Source of the DNA: Symsagittifera roscoffensis
Lineage: Eukaryota; Xenacoelomorpha; Acoela; Convolutidae
Direction of reading: 5' to 3'
DNA length: 64,000 nt
Assembly (NCBI RefSeq): GCF_963678635.1
Contig: NC_087066.1
Coordinates: 64,548,282 to 64,612,281 of the forward strand
Part shown: one piece after another, positions 10,629-21,300 of the stretch
Layout of the letters: each line of letters starts with the position of its first letter
How positions within the stretch are numbered: the first letter of the stretch is position 1
Position numbers and translations under genes: made by a program
Notes under the pieces: generated by a model
Database searches by the model: none
The model's input: only the letters and a program-made list of their open reading frames with translations
Told to the model about the DNA's origin: nothing

Positions 10629-13243
10629 CGTGGGCTAAAAAAATGATTATTTTGAGACTGAAAAGCGGTGGTATGGGGTTGTTCAATAATTTGTTCATAA
10701 GTATTATCATCTTGTGACTGGTGTGTCATTATATGTTGGATGGGACTTTGTGATGTGGTGAGTCGAAAATTTGGATTATGTGTGATGGCTAAATTTCGAA
10801 AATTTCGTGGGACTAGGGATAGTGGATGGTTATTTGGTAGGGCTGGTAATTGTGGTGCCGTTGGCGTTATGTCTACATTGTTATGTTCTTCGTCGTATGT
10901 ATTTTGTCGTGTTGCTATTTTTGTGTTATATTCTTTTATTTGTGCGTCTAAAAGAATTTTGTTTATAGATGTAGAAAAGATTCCAAAAAATCCTGCAAAG
11001 AGTATGCGTGCTACACTTGCTTGTCGATTGACTTGTGTGTGTATAGCACATGTGTTGTAGATTCCTTTTAAAAGTGAGAAAAGAAATCCAATAAAGTTAA
11101 ACATTGCGTATAAAATAGTCAATTTTTCTAAGATGTAGTAGGGCCATCCTAGAAAATCGAGGATCTCATTTTTGAGTGTAACAAAGCTAAAAATGTTAAT
11201 TGGTGATATATCTTGGGGACGGTATTTTTCACCGTTTAGATATATATAATCTTTAATGTCTTTAAAATATCCGCTATAGTCTTGCGTGTAGATATCGGCA
11301 AATCCTGCGGTTTCTGCAAGTTTGCGTAAATTTTGGTCTATTGATTGTCTTTGTATAGTGTCCATTTGTGTTAATAATTCTTGGAATTGTTGTGTTCTAA
11401 TGTGATGTTGAATATCTGATTTTGAATAGATTCCTATTGATTGTAAGTCTATATTTGGGTTTCGAGCAATAGCGCGAATGCTTTCTGGTGAAAATTTTTT
11501 GAGTGATTGCATTAATGTGGGATATGGAGTGAGAAGATAATATTTATTTTCATCAGGGTTTAGTTGTACTACATTGTGGCTGTTTTCTGATCCACATGGG
11601 ACTGCGGTATCCCAGAAATAGGTTCTTCGTGAAAGTGTATCCACGAAATGTACTTTATTTTTATAAAAGATAGGGATTCTTTTATAACATCGTTTATCTT
11701 CAAAAACGTATAGTGGTGATACTTTTTTAGTACAAGTATAAAACCATAAGATGTTTCCTTCATAGTCTAAAAAATTTGATCTATTTCCAGATAATAAGTA
11801 TCCTGCATAGGGTATTTTTAATACTGCTAGTGCAAGTGATTGTAATATTTGTGTTCGTTCTAATTCGCATAGGTGGTGTAGTGTTTCTAATTCGGAGAGT
11901 GACATTTCTTGAAAAATTCGGCTAATTGTATAATCTAGTTTCATATCTAAATGAATATCATAGTGGATATTACCGAAATATGTAGTATTCATTAGTGATA
12001 ATTCTTGTAAGCGTGTGCTTCTGGTGTCATGGGGTTTTAGATGTCCACCAGGTTGTCCGTTGCTTTTTTCAAAATTAACTGGTATATAGGATGTTCCTTC
12101 GTTTAGAGGATGACCTGTGGCATATGGGTCGATTTTTACTTTTCCAGTGGTCATGTCGAATCCTTTTTCGTATTCAACTAATATCTCGGAGTATTGTGTT
12201 TTGTGAAGTGGGTTTCTGTATTTACATGCAAGTTCTGTTTCTTGATATATTTGGAAACGTGTCAATTTGTTTTCTATATTGTCTATGTTTCTAAAATTAG
12301 AACTTAGTTTTCGTGATGGATGGACTTGTTCATATGGAATTGATTGTATAAAATATTTTTCGTGAAATTTTATCATACGAGCGTGTATTTTTGCTACTTG
12401 AAATGTTGTACATGTATCTTCGGGGAACCAAACAATTGTTGCTTGTGTTCTCGTTGTAGGGTCGCAATAACCTTGATCATTTTTACAAGGTAATCGGATT
12501 CCTTGATAGATCATTGTATTATCTGATAAATCTCGTGTTAGTTGTATTTTTTCGAGTTGTATTTTCCAATCAAAAAACATTATTTCTTGGTATCCTTTAT
12601 TTTTTGTGTCTGCTTTGCAGTTTGATGGGTCATTTATACCAATGTGTGGTATCCAATGTTTATCGTGTAGGTCATAGGTTAATCGTCCGTGTGCGCCGTT
12701 ATACGGGTATTTTTCGTCTAGTTTTATATGTCCTTGGTGTCTTTCAAGTTGTGATTGATGTACAGAGTCTGGAAAAACTTGAAAATTAACTAACTTTCTT
12801 TGGGAGTTTTTATTTTGTGTGATGTTTAGTCTAAGTAATTCATTTTTACAATCGTCGGGATTGAGATGTAAAAGACGTTCTATATTACTTTGATAGAATG
12901 ATTCATGGTCAAGTCGGTTTTTGTTTCCGTTTGAGACTTGTGAACAATGTACTTTCTTTTCGGAAAATGTTGCTGTGAATTTATAACCTGTAACTGTTGT
13001 TGCTCGGGCTTTTGAATAGAGTGTTGCTATTACATCTGTGGTTTCTATAGCTTGTGGTTCTGTTTCACATTGTGATACTTGATTTATTGCATATTTATGT
13101 AGTGTTTTTTGTTCATTTTCTTCACAATCGTAATGTGTTACTAATAAATCTTGTGGTCCTGTACGAGGGGAAGGGTTTATGTTTTGATTTGAGATTACTA
13201 GAAAAAGGAGTTGGAGAAAAATTAATAATTTTAGAATATACAT
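10625..13243 (-). CDS. env: Envelope-like membrane glycoprotein, 872 aa
   Basis: A likely class I membrane protein for entry into cells. Residues 1-18 form a clear signal peptide (MYILKLLIFLQLLFLVIS). The ectodomain, about 19-700, is rich in Cys and has several N-X-S/T sites. A hydrophobic segment at about 710-730 (ILYAMFNFIGFLFSLLKGIY) is the probable anchor. A second, weaker one is at about 747-762 (RILFAGFFGIFS). The cytoplasmic tail is Pro/Gln-rich. The spacing of Cys and the blocks before the anchor remind me of the glycoproteins of chuvirus-like RNA viruses, which invertebrate LTR elements have captured more than once. That is recall of a pattern, not an alignment. The start is fixed by the signal peptide; the frame is closed at 13268, only eight codons upstream. 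It overlaps the 378-codon frame by 13 nt and the 601-aa ORF by 4 nt. Confidence 0.8.
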   Translation of the reverse strand: MYILKLLIFLQLLFLVISNQNINPSPRTGPQDLLVTHYDCEENEQKTLHKYAINQVSQCETEPQAIETTDVIATLYSKARATTVTGYKFTATFSEKKVHCSQVSNGNKNRLDHESFYQSNIERLLHLNPDDCKNELLRLNITQNKNSQRKLVNFQVFPDSVHQSQLERHQGHIKLDEKYPYNGAHGRLTYDLHDKHWIPHIGINDPSNCKADTKNKGYQEIMFFDWKIQLEKIQLTRDLSDNTMIYQGIRLPCKNDQGYCDPTTRTQATIVWFPEDTCTTFQVAKIHARMIKFHEKYFIQSIPYEQVHPSRKLSSNFRNIDNIENKLTRFQIYQETELACKYRNPLHKTQYSEILVEYEKGFDMTTGKVKIDPYATGHPLNEGTSYIPVNFEKSNGQPGGHLKPHDTRSTRLQELSLMNTTYFGNIHYDIHLDMKLDYTISRIFQEMSLSELETLHHLCELERTQILQSLALAVLKIPYAGYLLSGNRSNFLDYEGNILWFYTCTKKVSPLYVFEDKRCYKRIPIFYKNKVHFVDTLSRRTYFWDTAVPCGSENSHNVVQLNPDENKYYLLTPYPTLMQSLKKFSPESIRAIARNPNIDLQSIGIYSKSDIQHHIRTQQFQELLTQMDTIQRQSIDQNLRKLAETAGFADIYTQDYSGYFKDIKDYIYLNGEKYRPQDISPINIFSFVTLKNEILDFLGWPYYILEKLTILYAMFNFIGFLFSLLKGIYNTCAIHTQVNRQASVARILFAGFFGIFSTSINKILLDAQIKEYNTKIATRQNTYDEEHNNVDITPTAPQLPALPNNHPLSLVPRNFRNLAITHNPNFRLTTSQSPIQHIMTHQSQDDNTYEQIIEQPHTTAFQSQNNHFFSPR

Positions 13244-14367
13244 GTGTATGATAATCCTGAGTATGGATTATAAAATGTAATGTAGCCAATTGTGTTTTTG
13301 GTATATCTGTCGTATTTGTATATTACTTCAGTAGTTATAAACGGTGGTGGTAGTGATTGAGCTGTTATGTTAGGTGGATTTAATGGGTAGGGATGTTGGG
13401 TAATATTATTTAACTTAACTGTGATTTCAAACTTTAATTGTAAACTGTTTTGTTGGAGTATTTGAATATTGTGATCACGGATATCGTTGTGAATATCTTG
13501 GCGATATTGTAATCTATTAAGTGCCCAGTTATGAAGGCGGTTACTTTCTTGATGTTGTCCAAATAATGGTGGAGGTGCTGTAAATGTATTCCAATCTAGT
13601 CTTAAAGGAATATTTATTGATGATTGTTCTCGATATCTGGCGTCGAGATTATTTGGAAAATTTAAGTTAAAGGGTGGTGGTGAAAACTGGCTTATTGATG
13701 GTGTTGATGGTAGTGATAATGTTTCTGGTAGTGATGAGGATGTTGTTGTATCCGTAGAAATATCTATGGGGTCATTGACTAAATTTGGTTCACCTTGTGT
13801 AAATGAATGTGTAGTCCAATATGGAAATCGTGATGTTTGGTTTGTAGGGTTGAAAGGATTTTCACGTATTTGCTCAGATGTTGGTGTTGAACCTAAGTAA
13901 TCTGATGGTAGGCTTGAGGTGCTACGTTGTGAAAGAAGCGTAGGGGTTTCTGGTAATATACCAATGGGGTTTTCTGGAGTCTTTTGTGATGGGGATTGAG
14001 GTATATCAAAATGAACTCGGGGAGTTTGAAAATTTCTGTTTCGTCGAGGATGTATAATTTGTCTATTTATTTCGACTGTATTTTGGTTTTGACTAGAATT
14101 TTTTATTCTACTTAGTTCTTGTGGTAGTGTTGGATATAGGTTATATGTTGGTTCGCTTAAAGGTGCTTGTCGTTGAACTGGTTCTAGTGGTTCTGATAAA
14201 CGAGCATGTCGTTCTTCAAAAGTGTATGGATTGTCTTGAAAAGAAATTCGTGTAGATGTTTGAGGATTTTGAGTAGTTGAAGGTGGTGTTTGGTTATCTT
14301 GGGATGATGTCGGTGAAGACTGATTCTGTGACTGTTGGGTAGCAATTTTTGATGGATTTTTGAATTG
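13231..14367 (-). CDS. 378-codon open frame with no usable start codon
   Basis: Reading the minus strand from the TAA at 14370-14368 to the TAA at 13233-13231 gives 378 sense codons without a stop, and no ATG, CTG, GTG or TTG in frame. I checked the frame triplet by triplet. The first ~250 residues are rich in Pro, Ser, Thr and Gln (for example PSTTQNPQTSTR, then SSLPETLSLPSTPS). The C-terminal part (from about LDWNTFTAPPPLFGQHQ) looks more ordered and ends YSGLSYTCIF. There is no signal peptide. The composition resembles the N-terminus of the 601-aa ORF. The frame's end overlaps the env start by 13 nt. The likeliest explanation is a spliced gene whose ATG lies in an upstream exon, with an acceptor such as CTACCCAACAG near 14330. 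Non-AUG initiation (ACG codons occur) or re-initiation after the 62-aa ORF are alternatives. No family is recognised. Confidence 0.7.
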   Translation of the reverse strand, partial: QFKNPSKIATQQSQNQSSPTSSQDNQTPPSTTQNPQTSTRISFQDNPYTFEERHARLSEPLEPVQRQAPLSEPTYNLYPTLPQELSRIKNSSQNQNTVEINRQIIHPRRNRNFQTPRVHFDIPQSPSQKTPENPIGILPETPTLLSQRSTSSLPSDYLGSTPTSEQIRENPFNPTNQTSRFPYWTTHSFTQGEPNLVNDPIDISTDTTTSSSLPETLSLPSTPSISQFSPPPFNLNFPNNLDARYREQSSINIPLRLDWNTFTAPPPLFGQHQESNRLHNWALNRLQYRQDIHNDIRDHNIQILQQNSLQLKFEITVKLNNITQHPYPLNPPNITAQSLPPPFITTEVIYKYDRYTKNTIGYITFYNPYSGLSYTCIF

Positions 14368-14372
14368 TTACT

Positions 14373-14561
14373 TTAGTGGGAAGGTTTATGTTTATTATAG
14401 TATTCTTCCAAAAAAAGAATTAGAAGGATTGTTGCTAGGGCAAATGTGAAGATTGCTTTCTTTATACATTTACATATTGTCAAAATGAGGGATGATAAAA
14501 TTGTTATGAAAATTACAAACAATAAAAAAATATCGGTTCTACTGAAAATTGTTCGTATCAT
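14373..14561 (-). CDS. Hydrophobic 62-aa mini-ORF
   Basis: A small protein with two hydrophobic stretches, about residues 11-30 (IFLLFVIFITILSSLILTIC) and 38-52 (FTFALATILLILFLE). A short basic link (KCIKK) separates them, and the tail is polar (YYNKHKPSH). This is a likely membrane hairpin. Its ATG overlaps the stop of the 76-aa ORF as ATGA. Its own stop is followed by GTAACA, a weak donor-like motif. The size and layout resemble small viral membrane proteins, but I recognise no family. In AT-rich DNA such ORFs can arise by chance. The precise coupling to its neighbour argues for a real one. Confidence 0.45.
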   Translation of the reverse strand: MIRTIFSRTDIFLLFVIFITILSSLILTICKCIKKAIFTFALATILLILFLEEYYNKHKPSH

Positions 14562-14788
14562 TTAGACAAGTTATATGACTCGTACCTGTGGATGTAATCA
14601 AGGGTTTTGGAAAGTTGGAGGAATAGTTCGAGTAGAGTGTAGAAAATTAAAAAAATGTTACAAAAAATGATTAGGATTATTAGAAAAGATTCAAGTATAT
14701 CAAAAAGAAATATTATAAAGGTTTCAAGTATTGTAAAAAAATGTTTAAGATTTATGAGTATTTGAGTAACTGATTGAGAGAAGAGCAT
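14558..14788 (-). CDS. Hydrophobic 76-aa mini-ORF
   Basis: Residues about 20-60 are almost wholly Leu, Ile and Phe with few charges (for example FLIILIIFCNIFLIFYTLLE). This indicates one long or two short membrane segments. The tail is polar. It is the first ORF after the integrase, behind a 600-bp gap with no frame. A donor-like CAG|GTACGA lies inside it (GT at 14585-14584), so it could also be part of a spliced first exon. It overlaps the next mini-ORF through ATGA at 14561-14558. No family is recognised. Confidence 0.4.
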   Translation of the reverse strand: MLFSQSVTQILINLKHFFTILETFIIFLFDILESFLIILIIFCNIFLIFYTLLELFLQLSKTLDYIHRYESYNLSK

Positions 14789-15385
14789 TTAAGAAATGAT
14801 CTCTTGGTCGAATATTTTTTGCTGTTTGAGGCGATTTTCTAGTGTGGTCGGATTATTTATTAGTTTTTTGACAAGTGGGTTGAGTTTTGTAAAAAATTGT
14901 TGGGGGCAATTTTTATGGTGACTGGGAGGTCGTCTTTTTCTTTATTTTTGTTTGTCAAATGATCCGGGGTATGGTGAGATTTTTATACTTTAGGCTAATT
15001 AAAATGTTCATTTTGTTACTTTAGGCTAAGTTAACAAATTTGCTTTGGGGGTATTCGTGGTCTGAGTTGGGGAAATATTGTTGATCTTTGGGTTATTAGA
15101 TAAGGGAGGGGTACGGTATTATGGTGATATTTATTTTAGTTGTCAAGTTGGAGTGGTTTGCTTATTTTTGACCTGGAGGTCGTAAAGTTATAGTTATAGA
15201 TGTGCCTGGAGTTCTATATGATTCGTCTAATTGGTCTTAGTTTGAGTTAGAGAAAGTGACGGATTGGATGAATCCTATTGGTCTATTTTGAACTAGATTT
15301 ATTACGTACTTGTCAGCATGTTATTTTGAAAAATGTAAATGAAAAATGTTTCGGAGGTTTCAAGATTGTGAAGCAAATGTTAGAA
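14789..15385 (-). other. Gap between pol and the accessory cassette
   Basis: No sustained sense-strand frame. It is a natural place for a splice acceptor for a subgenomic mRNA, for example CCTCAAACAG just upstream of the 76-aa ORF. No distinct repeat or hairpin is seen. Confidence 0.5.
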
Positions 15386-18300
15386 TTACTTTTGAAATTC
15401 CACTTTCTTTAAAATTTTAGATTGGGGGATGAATATTTTATAGTTTTTACGTGGTTGATTTCGGAGTCTTGTTGTTTTTCTATTTTCTGATTTGTCGATT
15501 TGTTCTTGGGGTATTATTTGTTCGGTCATTTTTCTATTTTTTCTTTGTTTTGGGGATTCTTTATGGTTTTGTGTATTGATTTTGGTGGCGATTGGTTTTG
15601 TGTTTTGATTTTCGGTGGGGTTATCATTTTGTTCTGTGTTTTTCAGATGTGGTTCATTTTGAATGATTTTTAATCCTGTGAAAGAATATAATTGAGTTAA
15701 TTCGCGGAGTGCGTATTCTTTTGGGTAATAAGGTAATAGGTTGTTTCGATGTTGAACGATTTCTTTTTTGTTTGAGTCGGTAATTTTATATGTGACATCA
15801 GTGGGTTTTGCAATTATTTGGTATGGTCCTTTTCGAAGGGGTTGTAATTTTTTAGAAATTCCTTTTTGAGTATTAAAATTAGGTATTAAAACAAATGTTC
15901 CAATTTTTAATTCGGAGGCTGGTGTAAAACGTGAATTGATTTGTTCATTAATGTTTTGTCTTTGTAATAACTTTTTTGTTATTTTTTGATAAATTTCATT
16001 GTGTTTTTTATCTCTATTTAGAATCCATTCGGTGTGTGTACCGGAGGCTAGTTTAAGAATTTGTGGGTGATGAAAATGATCTTCATCGTGTGTATGTAAA
16101 GGTAGGTTATAACAAATTGAGTCTTTATTTGGTTGACAATAACCTTGTGCGTTTTTATGAGAATTTGCTGTAAACATTATTGGTTTGCGTGGCTTTTGGT
16201 TAAAAACCATTTCGTATGGTGACATTCCTAAAGTTGTCGTAATTTGTGAATTATACGCTAAGGGAAATAATTTTACATCTGCTGACCATTCGGTATATTT
16301 TGTATCATTTCCGTTGATGATACATCTAAGATATTCTTGTAATGAACGGTTCATACCTTCGACTAAGCCGTTTGTCCAAGGTGCATGAGATGTACGTGGT
16401 TTGTGTTTAATGTTATATAAATGACATAGTGTGATAATTTCATTATTTATGAATTCTGTACCGTTGTCTGTAACTAAAATTTCTGGTAGTCCGAATTTTG
16501 CTATCCAGTGTTCATAGAGTGTTGTGTAAGCGTAATAAGCGTTACAATGTGGTACTGGGTTAAGTGCTACATAATGTGCAAATGCGTCAACAATTACCAT
16601 AATGTAGGAGTTTCCTTCAGATGATGGTGAAATTGGTCCTTTGGTATCAAATGAGATACGATGGTTAAAGTACAAGCTTTGTCCTTTAAAATCTTGTTTT
16701 TGTGCTATTTGTTTTTGATTTGGGTAAGGTTTATTTAGTTGACATACTATACAGTCATTGCATAGTACTTTTATCCAAATTGGTGCATTTGGGAAATAAA
16801 AGTTTTGTATAAAATTTGAATATGTTTTCTCTGATCCAGAGTGTCCTTTAATATTTTGTGTATGTGAAATATTAAAAGCTATAAGAATCATACTTAAAGG
16901 GAGACATGGAACTGTAGATTCATTTAATTTGTATTCTAGAAGGTCTGTGTTTTCGTTAATTGTTGTGTTGTTAAATTTGCGAAAGTATCGGAGGAGTGTT
17001 TTGTTTCCTAGAATGGTTGAATCTGCTTTGATAGGTTTAGTTTTATATTTGTGCCATGATTTCAGTTGTCGAATTACTGGGTCAAGGTTTTGATATTGTT
17101 TCAGTGTTGAAATTGTAATTATTTCTGTTGGGGGGAGAAAAATGTTTTCGATTTCTAATTTAGATAAGGGTATTGTATCAAGTGGGTCGTGAAGGTCAAA
17201 AACTTGATTTATTGTGTATTTTGAATCATTTGTTTGTGGTCCTGATAAATTTATTTTATCAGTTAAATCTTCTTTTTCAATTAGTGGAAAATGGTCTTTC
17301 TTAGGCGGGTGTTGTTTTGTTCGTTTTTGTTGGGTGTTATTTTTTATCCATTGAGAATATGGGATTGGTTTGAAAGTTGATGTTCCGAGTAAATCAACTT
17401 CATAATGATTATTTTGACAATCTAAATAAAGTGGGAAATGTTGTAAATTATTTATTTGTGATTGTTCAATATCAGTTTTTACTGCATATTTGCATTCCAA
17501 TCGGGGTGATGTTTCGTTTTCTGCAAGGTAGAATTTTATGTTTTTGGGTATTTCAACTGTTGTTTTTCGTGTAAGTAATTCAGGTGGTGTATTTCGACTT
17601 AAGGTGTCTGGTAATGCAAGATTTTTTCCTGCAGTCCAAACTATATGTAAGTTTGGAAATTTCATTAGAATTAGTTGAAATCTGTAAACTCGGTGGTTTG
17701 GGTTAGATTTTTGTGTAAAGAGAAAGATGATTGGTTTATGGTCTGTGAATAGAACTGTTGGATGTTTTGATCCAAGTATCAGAAATTCATATTCTGTCAG
17801 TGTATATATTATGGCTGTACATTCTCTCATTAGAGTTGAGAGTCGTAGCTCTGCTTGAGTGAATAATCGAGAATTTGCTGATATGAGGTTCATTTTATTT
17901 GTACCATTATGTGATTGTAATAGTGCTGCACCGATGCCAAAGTTCGAAGCATCGCACATTGCATAAAATGGTTGATTTGAATCTGGAATTGTGTTTGAAA
18001 TTTGTTCAGTTAAAAGTTTCTTTATTTCTTCAAATCGTGTTTGATGTTCTGTGTTCCATTCAAAATTATTTTGTTGTCTAAGGATGTTATAAAATGGTCG
18101 TAGATATAATTGCATTTTATAAACATATTTACTTAAAAAGTTTAACATTCCAAGAAATTCTTGGATTTTCTTTTTATTTGTTGGTGGTTGAAGTTTTTGA
18201 ATAGCGTCAATGCGTGATTTCAATGGAGTGATTGTTTTTCTTTCTATATTATGTCCTAAGAATTTAACTCTTGTCAAAAAGAAGTGTGATTTATCGGGGG

Positions 18301-21300
18301 CGGCCTTCAGATTTTCGTTCTGAAGTATTTGGTGATATTTTTCTAAAACATTGAACATCTCGTCTTTTGTTTGTGATTGCATAAAAACATCGTCTAAATA
18401 GGTGATTGCGTTTTTCTTGAGTATCAGTGGTCTAAAAATTTTGCTCATAAAAGCTGAAAATGCTGCTGGTCCTATGGATATTCCATAGAATAAGCGGTTG
18501 AATTCATATTGTTGGTTTCCGATAACAAATTGTGTTAAACGTCGTGATTGTTCATCTAGTGGCATTTGATTGTATGCACTATTCATATCGGCGGTTGTAA
18601 AGTATTTGCCGTTTATTTTTGTTAAAATAACTTGTATTGGTTCAATGGGCCAATTACATTTTGATTCATCTATGAGTGAATTGAGGTATCTAGCGTCGAG
18701 AACGATTTTTAATGATTCTCCTTTAGCTAGAATGATAACGGGGTTGATAAATGTGTTGCCTTTTGGTTGTTCTTCTTTATTAACTGGTGATATAATGTTG
18801 TATTGTTCTAAAATATCGAGTAATCTGTTCACTTTATCATGTAAGTGAATTGGTACTTTACTTGCTCTCTGTTTTTTGAAAACTGCGTCTGGTTTTAACG
18901 GGAGATGTAGTGATGAACTGATTTTTCCAACATCGAATTTTGATGTTGCATAGACTGATGAATATTTAATTAGCTGTTTGGCTAATTTTTCGAATTCGTC
19001 TTGTGTTATTTGTGAATGTTGGAAATTAAACATTGTTAAAAATTTCTGTTGGTCCTCTGTGTAGTTACTTATGTTGAATGTAGGTTTGAAATATGGAGTT
19101 TTTGTGAAATAATCCGTATTTCTGTTTTCGTTACTTATTATATTATTTATAGATAATTCTTCATTAAGAATTGTAGATTGGCAAATATCTAGTAATTGGA
19201 GTATATTATTTACGCGATAGGCTTTTTCGTGTATTGGTGATATTGTAGCGTTGGTTTCACAATATCCTAAAAGTCCTAAAGGTAATGTTACTTGGTAAGG
19301 TGTGTTGTTATAGACATGTAAGGAAATGATATCGGAATTCGAATTTTTCAAATATTTTATGGATGAGATTGTGATTTTGAAAAATTTGTGAATAGGTTTG
19401 AATTCAAATTCTGACATATAAAATTTTTGTTTGTTTTGTTCTTTATCATATTGGTGAACTTGTTTGATTGAAAAATTATAGATATTTCCTGATAGTGGTT
19501 TTAGGTGTTTTCTTTGTTGGTTAAATATCGGGTAGAATTTTGAAAAGAATGGTGGTTGTTTATTTAATCTTTGAAAAAATGTTAAGGATGTTTCTTTTGT
19601 TTTTGTATATTTATCTTTGATTAATATTTTACTATTTAGTATGTTAATTGTTGGTATATACTTCGAAATAAATGGTATTCCAATGATATTATATTTAATA
19701 TCAGTGATATGGAATATTTGTTTAAATGGCTTATTTAAAATTTTGCTTTGTTCCATTGTTCTGGTGGGGAGGAGAAATAATTGGATTTTTCCGTAGTTTA
19801 TCAATGTTGATCCTTGTGCTGTTGCTAACTTACTGGAGGTTTCAAGAGGTGTTAGCTTTGGGTGTAAAGTTTTTATTTCATTCCATGTGGGGATGTTTAT
19901 TATGTTTGATTCTGCTCCTGAATCAATTAAAAAATCTATTTCAAGGTCTGGTGGTTGAAATTCTTTATTTCTTGGGCTTTCTAAGAGAAATGGTATTGTC
20001 CAAATTTTTTCTTTGGGTTGTTCTTTTTGTATATTTTGATAAATATGGTTTGTATTCAAGCATTTTGTTTTGGTATTTTTATTGGTTTGATTTGTAGTGT
20101 TAATCTCATTTGTTTCTTGCGTCGTTGGTGTGGAATTTATGGGTGTAGTGTAATAATTTTGAAGAAATTCTGATTGATTTTCATATATGTGTGATGAAAA
20201 GGGTTGTTCATATATGACAGATTCATAGTCATTTTCGACTTTTATCATATTGATAGAAAGAGTGTTTTCAGTATCACTTTCTGAATCTGATGATGTACAG
20301 TTTATTTGATTGAGTTGTAACGTATCAGTTACTGTGTCATCAATACCTGGAGGGTCTGATGTTGTTTCTGGGTTAGACTGTACTTGATTGATTTGTCTTT
20401 GATGTTTAGGTGTACTACTTCTGTGACGATTATTAGAATTATTATAGTTATTATTATTCCGGTGTGGTGATTGGGAATAATTTCTATAACGATTATTATA
20501 ACTTGAGTGTCGATTTTGTGAATTACTTCGCGATCTGTTTTGGTAATTATTGTTTGGTCTGTTATAGTTCGATCTATTATATGAGTTATTCCTTGATTGA
20601 TTGTTCGGGTAATTCTGGTTTCGGTTGTTTGAATAACTTCTATTTCGATTATAGGAGTAGTTTCTATTCCTATTGTATGATGAATTTCGTGATTGGTTGT
20701 TTGGATAGTAGTTATTTCTTGATTGGGAATTAGATCTAGAAACAAATCGTTGTGTATTTGAATTTGATCTGGAGTAGTTATTTCGACTATTTGGTCTATT
20801 GTAGTGATTTTGTGATGAATTATTCGTGTTTCTTCGTTCTGGTGATCTTCCTCTATAACTTGAGTTATATGGTGATTGATTTCTTGTATAATTTGTATTG
20901 TTCGGGAGTGGTTTTCCTGAACTGTTGTTGCTGTGGACTGTTTTGTTCGGTAGATTTTGATCTTTTTTCATGTATTGATAGAATGATTTATTTGGTTCTT
21001 TATATTTTTGAGGTTTATTTTGATTGTCTTGCTGTTTTTGTCTACATTCGGAAATACTATGTCCGTATCGTCGGCAATAATTACACCATTTTTTGAAAGA
21101 TGGTTTGCCTTTAAAGTTTGGGTTCTTTTCATAAATATTGAGTATTTCAGTGATTTTTTCAACGAGGTCTGTCTCTGATTCCTGTATATTATTAATATTA
21201 GTGGGAGTCGTTTCAATTCTGTTAACGTATTGTAATTTCAGATTTTCCGTTTCTTCTAGTTTCATCGTGATTTCTGCTTGTTCTAATTTGTCTACTAGTT

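Noticed and set aside
14373-14375. Stop-codon readthrough or simple frameshift from the 62-aa ORF into the 378-codon frame
   Set aside because: The first frame stops at 14375-14373 and the second at 14370-14368, so a single shift or readthrough there does not join them.
20329-20745. 138-codon sense-strand frame inside gag
   Set aside because: It is the shifted reading of the Arg/Ser/Asn repeats and has a Thr/Ile-rich, low-complexity product with no independent support.
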